In this document: positions 20,956-24,122 of the stretch, piece after piece
Numbering within the stretch: the stretch's first letter is position 1
How the letters are laid out: each line of letters begins with the position of its first letter
From: an uncultured Pirellulaceae bacterium
GTDB lineage: Bacteria; Planctomycetota; Planctomycetia; Pirellulales; Pirellulaceae
DNA: 24,122 nucleotides
Assembly (NCBI GenBank): GCA_947258905.1
Contig: CAMYKF010000154.1
Location: 1 to 24,122 of the forward strand
Direction of reading: 5' to 3'
The notes under the pieces: model-generated
Database searches by the model: none
Told to the model about the DNA's origin: nothing
The model's input: only the letters and a program-made list of their open reading frames with translations
Translations under genes and position numbers: made by a program

Positions 20956-21332
20956 GCCGGGTCACAACTCGTGCAGCAAACGCGTTAATATAGCCCCCGA
21001 CAGATACCTGTAGAAGGGCGATCAGGCAACCTGTCGCCAGGGGGCCCTGACAGTCCGGTTGGCGTTGCCCGGGCACGGCCGCCATGCTCCTGCGACAACA
21101 GCCGCAAAATCGATTCATTTTTGCGGAATGTCAAATCCGTCACAGGGATTGGCAAAAACCGCTGATTTTTGACGTTCTCATCAACCCATGCGCTTTTTAC
21201 TTACAATAGAAAGATTACGTACCGGCGGGATCGCGTCGTCAGGGGTATGGCCGGGCAACGGCCCCGTCCCCGCTATCTCGAAAACGATCTGGATCACCGG
21301 CCCGGCGGCGGGCCTTTCACAGCAGCTAGTCG
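20956..21332. other. Divergent intergenic region between the Mrp operon and a membrane protein gene
   Basis: These 377 nt hold no supported gene. For the Mrp operon (minus strand) a weak candidate promoter is TCTACA (21014-21009) and TATATT (20992-20987), with a 16-nt spacer. For the plus strand, TACAAT at 21202-21207 is a good -10, but no -35 lies at the right distance; TTGACG (21169-21174) is 27 nt away. A 6-bp GC hairpin (21299-21304 with 21309-21314, loop GCGG) followed by TTT ends 18 nt before the ATG at 21333 and could hinder translation or stop early transcripts. The A/T-rich stretch 21110-21215 contrasts with its GC-rich surroundings and is the likely control region. Confidence 0.5.
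20987..21014 (-). promoter_or_regulatory. Weak candidate promoter for the Mrp operon
   Basis: Read on the minus strand, TCTACA (4/6 match to TTGACA) and TATATT (5/6 match to TATAAT) are separated by 16 nt. The start point would be near 20980, leaving a leader of about 25 nt before the mrpE ATG at 20955. Seen by eye; the -35 is poor. Confidence 0.28.
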
Positions 21333-22838
21333 ATGGTTAACTTTCCGTTTGGATACCAGCCGATCGAACCATCCACCTGGGCGTACCTGTCGTCCCTGTT
21401 GATGCTTGCGCTGTTTTTCAAGTTCAATCGCTTCTGGAGCTTTCGCAATTTCGACCTGCTCCTGCTGATTTTGATGGCCCCCGGACTGCTCATGGTGCAT
21501 TACGGAATCGCCCAACAGCACGAACTGGAGGATGACGAACGAGCGGCCGCCGTGTCCCTGCTGGAAAATTCGCCACCTGCCCTGGCGAAGTGGTCAGGCG
21601 CCCTGCTGCAGGAAACGGGCAATGAGGCGGTCTCTGAGGAGGCAGCGGATCTGGTTGCACCACGCCGCGAACTGACCCGGTTTCAAAGGCTGCAGCGGTG
21701 GGGTTACATCTGGCTGTTTGGCACGGGGCTGTTGTGGCTGGTGCGTCTGTTCTACGACCCGTTGTTGCTGCGCAAGCCGATGCTGCTGCCCAACCTGACG
21801 GTGGGCGGCCTGGTGTTTCTTACCTGCAGTCTGCTGATATTCCTGTTTGCCAATGTGCTGACCAGTGAACCCGAAAATCTTTCGGGACCCCGGGGCGCCG
21901 TCAGGCTGTTCCAGCGCACGGCGACCGAAGCCGGAGCTGATTTGCGGGAATACGGACCCGGCTATCCGTTGTTGCACCTGATTCCCTCAATTCGCATGTT
22001 TGTCGAACCCGATCCGGCGATCGACGACCAGCCCGATCAACTACTGGAATCCCGGCAAGCCCAAACCGGGTTTGTGGATGTGGCCCGTCTGATGGCCATT
22101 CTCTCGCAAATCGCCATCGTGGCAGGATTGATTTTTGTTGGAACGCGACATTTCGGCAGTTTTCAAATGGGCGTCGGCATGGCGGCCATCTTTCTCATGC
22201 TGCCCTACACCGCGATGTTTGGCGGTGATTCCATGCACCTGTTGCCCGGTGCCCTGCTGATCTGGGCGGTGGCTCTGTACCCTACTCCGTTCTGGGCTGG
22301 CATTTTGATCGGCACGGCCGCCGGTGTCTGCTACTATCCGTTGTTCCTGTTGCCGCTGTGGATCAGCTTTTACTGGGAGCGTGGCCGCGTTCGATTTACG
22401 CTGGGCGCCGTGATCTCGATCTTGCTGGTGGTTTCCAGTCTGGTGTTTACATCCGCCGACTTTGCGGGATTCCTGGCCCAGTTGAAGTCCATTTTCGGTT
22501 TCATGATTCCCCGACAGGAAGGGCTGGGCGGCATTTGGGCCCTGAATTGGGAAAGCTGGTTTCGCTTGCCTTTGCTGGTCGGTTTTATCGTTCTGTGCAT
22601 TTCGTACGCGTTCTGGCCAGTCAAGAAAGACCTCGCCACGCTGATCAGCTGCACCGCCGCGGCCATGGTGGCAGTCCAGTACTGGCATGGCGATGGCGGT
22701 GGACTTTACGTGGCGTGGTATCTGCCGCTGTTATTGCTGGTCATTTTCCGGCCCAATCTGGATGACAAAACGGCGGTGCTGGTTCTGAAAGACCGGCGTC
22801 GCAATCCGGGTGCGGATGATCTTGATTTTGCGGCATAG
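21333..22838 (+). CDS. Polytopic membrane protein of unknown function
   Basis: This 501-residue protein has about ten to eleven membrane helices. Two are near the N-terminus (about 18-32 and 40-58), followed by an acidic, Ala/Glu-rich soluble loop (about 62-110) and further helices at about 125-140 and 152-175. A second soluble loop (about 178-245, 'SGPRGAVRLFQRTATEAGADLREYGPGYPLLHLIPSIRMF') precedes a C-terminal block of six or more helices (about 250-475), and the polar tail contains 'KDRRRNPGADDLDF'. The C-terminal block, with 'GGDSMHLLPGALLIWAVALYPTPFWAGILIGTAAGVCYYPLFLLPLWISFYWERGR', resembles multi-pass glycosyltransferase-like or polymer-export proteins in general character, but I recognise no specific family or catalytic motif. 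It stands alone on the plus strand, divergent from the Mrp operon; no ribosome site precedes the ATG. Confidence 0.8.
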   Translation: MVNFPFGYQPIEPSTWAYLSSLLMLALFFKFNRFWSFRNFDLLLLILMAPGLLMVHYGIAQQHELEDDERAAAVSLLENSPPALAKWSGALLQETGNEAVSEEAADLVAPRRELTRFQRLQRWGYIWLFGTGLLWLVRLFYDPLLLRKPMLLPNLTVGGLVFLTCSLLIFLFANVLTSEPENLSGPRGAVRLFQRTATEAGADLREYGPGYPLLHLIPSIRMFVEPDPAIDDQPDQLLESRQAQTGFVDVARLMAILSQIAIVAGLIFVGTRHFGSFQMGVGMAAIFLMLPYTAMFGGDSMHLLPGALLIWAVALYPTPFWAGILIGTAAGVCYYPLFLLPLWISFYWERGRVRFTLGAVISILLVVSSLVFTSADFAGFLAQLKSIFGFMIPRQEGLGGIWALNWESWFRLPLLVGFIVLCISYAFWPVKKDLATLISCTAAAMVAVQYWHGDGGGLYVAWYLPLLLLVIFRPNLDDKTAVLVLKDRRRNPGADDLDFAA

Positions 22839-23026
22839 ATGATCTGGCCACCCCGCAAACTCGCCTTGCACCATTCTGCCACTTTCGCTAACCGGGGATC
22901 TCGCTGGAGTAATCCGCGTGATTGCTTCAGCCCTGGAATTGGACCAGCCAGCTTGCCGATGCAACCAGCAGGTTGTGCCTCCGGTACCTCAATGGCTGTT
23001 CCTGCCCCGAAACGGTAGAGCGAATC
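22839..23026 (+). other. Intergenic stretch, no clear signals
   Basis: These 188 nt separate the polytopic membrane protein gene from the EEP-fold gene. Open frames from GTG at 22918 and TTG at 22922 enter from here, but they lack ribosome sites and membrane- or domain-like sequence before 23027. I see no convincing promoter or hairpin; GAG about 9 nt before the ATG at 23027 may serve as a weak ribosome site. Confidence 0.4.
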
Positions 23027-24019
23027 ATGCGCAGATCCCTGTTGTTTGTGTTTCTGATTGCCGCGATTTTTCTTGGCGGATGGCTGCTTTACCATCGCAA
23101 CGAAATCACGCGGCCCGGCGATGTGTTGCGGCTGGCGGGCGAGCAACTACAGCGATGGGGCGGCACCTCGGCCGACTTTGCCGGCTGGCGTCAACGCCGG
23201 ACGGGACTGATCCGCATTGGATCCTTCAACGCCCGCAATCTGGATGCTGCCAAGACCGGGAATCCCAAAACCGGTCCCCTGCTGGCCGAAATCGTCCGCC
23301 AATTCGATGTACTGGCGGTGCAGGAAGTAGACACTTCGGATCGATTTCTGCTGAAACGATTTCTCAAGGAAATCAATCGTACAGGTCGGCAGTTTCGCTA
23401 TGTGATGGGACAGCGGCCGGATCGCGGCAGTCCGCTACAACAGAGCGCCATCTTTTACGACAGTGCCACGGTCACCCTCGACCAGCATCAGTACTACACC
23501 GTCAATGATCCCGACAATCTGGTTAGACGCGAGCCGCTGGTTGCCTGGTTCCGTACTCTGTCCGGTGACAAGTCATTCACGTTTACCCTGGTCAATGTAC
23601 AACTGGAACCGCAGGCCGAGGGCAACGAGATGCTGCAAATCAACCAGATCTTCCGCGCGGTGCGCAACGACGGACGCAATGAAGACGATGTGATTCTGGC
23701 CGGTTGTTTCGGTGTGGACAGTAATCAGCTGAACCAGCTGGCAATCGCCCAGGGATTGCAGGCCGTCAATCGGGAACATGCCACCGATACACGATCATCC
23801 AGCCAGTTCGACAACCTGATGATTGATCCGTTGGCCACCAGCGAGTTCACCGGGGACACCGGTGTGTATGATTTTCTCAAGCAATACAATTTGACGCTGG
23901 CCGAGGCTCTGGCCGTTTCCTCTCATCTGCCCGTGTGGGCCGAATTCACGGTTCACGAGACCGGTGCCCACGAACAGGTGGCTGGCAATCCGATGCTGCC
24001 TCCGTTGGCCAGTCGTTAA
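23027..24019 (+). CDS. Endonuclease/exonuclease/phosphatase-fold protein, probably catalytically dead
   Basis: The ATG at 23027 gives 330 residues starting with a membrane anchor or signal (RSLLFVFLIAAIFLGGWLLYH, residues 3-23); the frame extends upstream but without useful sequence. Residues 60-310 have the EEP (DNase I-like) layout: 'IRIGSFNARNL' (Asn68), 'FDVLAVQEVD' (Glu100), 'RGSPLQQSAIFYDS', 'LVNVQLEP', 'VILAGCFGVD', 'QFDNLMID' and 'VSSHLPVWAEF'. Compared with DNase I-type active sites, Asn68, Glu100 and His300 are kept. The catalytic His of VHL is Gln192, the Asp and Asn of GDFN are Cys227 and Gly229, and the Asp of SDH is Ser299. Loss of four core residues in an otherwise intact, open frame points to a pseudoenzyme with a binding or structural role at the cell surface rather than nuclease or phosphatase activity. 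Confidence 0.85.
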   Translation: MRRSLLFVFLIAAIFLGGWLLYHRNEITRPGDVLRLAGEQLQRWGGTSADFAGWRQRRTGLIRIGSFNARNLDAAKTGNPKTGPLLAEIVRQFDVLAVQEVDTSDRFLLKRFLKEINRTGRQFRYVMGQRPDRGSPLQQSAIFYDSATVTLDQHQYYTVNDPDNLVRREPLVAWFRTLSGDKSFTFTLVNVQLEPQAEGNEMLQINQIFRAVRNDGRNEDDVILAGCFGVDSNQLNQLAIAQGLQAVNREHATDTRSSSQFDNLMIDPLATSEFTGDTGVYDFLKQYNLTLAEALAVSSHLPVWAEFTVHETGAHEQVAGNPMLPPLASR

Positions 24020-24079
24020 ATCCTGGCCCTGATTCCGGATGACTGGCCGCACCGCCGCACCGCTGCGCTGCCCTTTTGC

Positions 24080-24109
24080 TTGACGGAACACCGGGCTGGC
24101 CGGAATAAT
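24080..24109 (+). promoter_or_regulatory. Candidate promoter at the right edge
   Basis: TTGACG (24080-24085) and AATAAT (24104-24109), 18 nt apart, each match the sigma-70 consensus at 5/6. The gene it would serve lies outside the window; an ATG at 24116 is probably too close to be its start. This follows the EEP-fold gene stop by 61 nt. Confidence 0.38.
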
Positions 24110-24122
24110 TGACCGATGAAAT

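Noticed and set aside
22918..23508. 196-codon frame starting with GTG and overlapping the EEP-fold gene
   Set aside because: It is a +2-frame shadow with no ribosome site or domain; the overlapping frame from 23027 has a signal anchor and the EEP fold.

Overview
The window looks like a chromosomal segment of a planctomycete, most likely of the Pirellulales type. The support is the co-occurrence of families that are typical of that phylum: a DUF1587/1592/1588/1585 'planctomycete cytochrome' protein followed by a Tat-exported DUF1552 protein and an ankyrin protein, a protein with a DUF1559-like C-terminus, a lipid-anchored PQQ-like beta-propeller, and a response regulator fused to an RsbW-type ATPase. 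Assignment below phylum level is not possible from this sequence alone. I see no tRNA, rRNA, CRISPR array, insertion sequence or phage gene.

Region 1 (1-6653, all minus strand) is a secretory/envelope cluster read right to left: a proline-rich lipoprotein, a c-type-haem PSC/DUF1592 protein, a DUF1552 protein, a structured 256-nt spacer with several inverted repeats, a secreted DUF1559-like protein, and the 5' part of a Tat-exported ankyrin-repeat protein that runs off the left edge. Region 2 (6900-9643, plus strand) holds a PQQ-like beta-propeller lipoprotein and a small sulfotransferase.

Region 3 (9672-13423) is regulatory. A RegB/PrrB-like redox sensor kinase and a RegA/PrrA-like regulator form a translationally coupled pair on the minus strand. 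The kinase keeps the quinone-site motif and the redox-cysteine position. Divergent from them is a small membrane-anchored protein of unknown function, followed by a REC-HATPase fusion protein of partner-switching type.

Region 4 (13386-20955, minus strand) is a ten-gene, almost gapless Mrp-type cation/proton antiporter operon: mrpE, mrpF, mrpG, an MbhD/MbhE-like protein equivalent to the C-terminal part of MrpA, mrpB with a striking His/Asp/Glu-rich loop, mrpC, three NuoL/M/N-like proton-channel subunits, and a 91-residue two-helix protein between the second and third of these. There is no full-length MrpA; its two halves appear to be separate genes. The last gene overlaps convergently by 38 bp with the REC-HATPase gene.

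Region 5 (20956-24122) has a divergent intergenic region, a 501-residue polytopic membrane protein of unknown function, and an endonuclease/exonuclease/phosphatase-fold protein that has lost four of seven core catalytic residues and is probably a pseudoenzyme. The best candidates for new biology are the metal-binding-like MrpB loop in a split, three-channel Mrp complex, the degenerate EEP protein, and the RegBA pair located next to a large ion-translocating complex.
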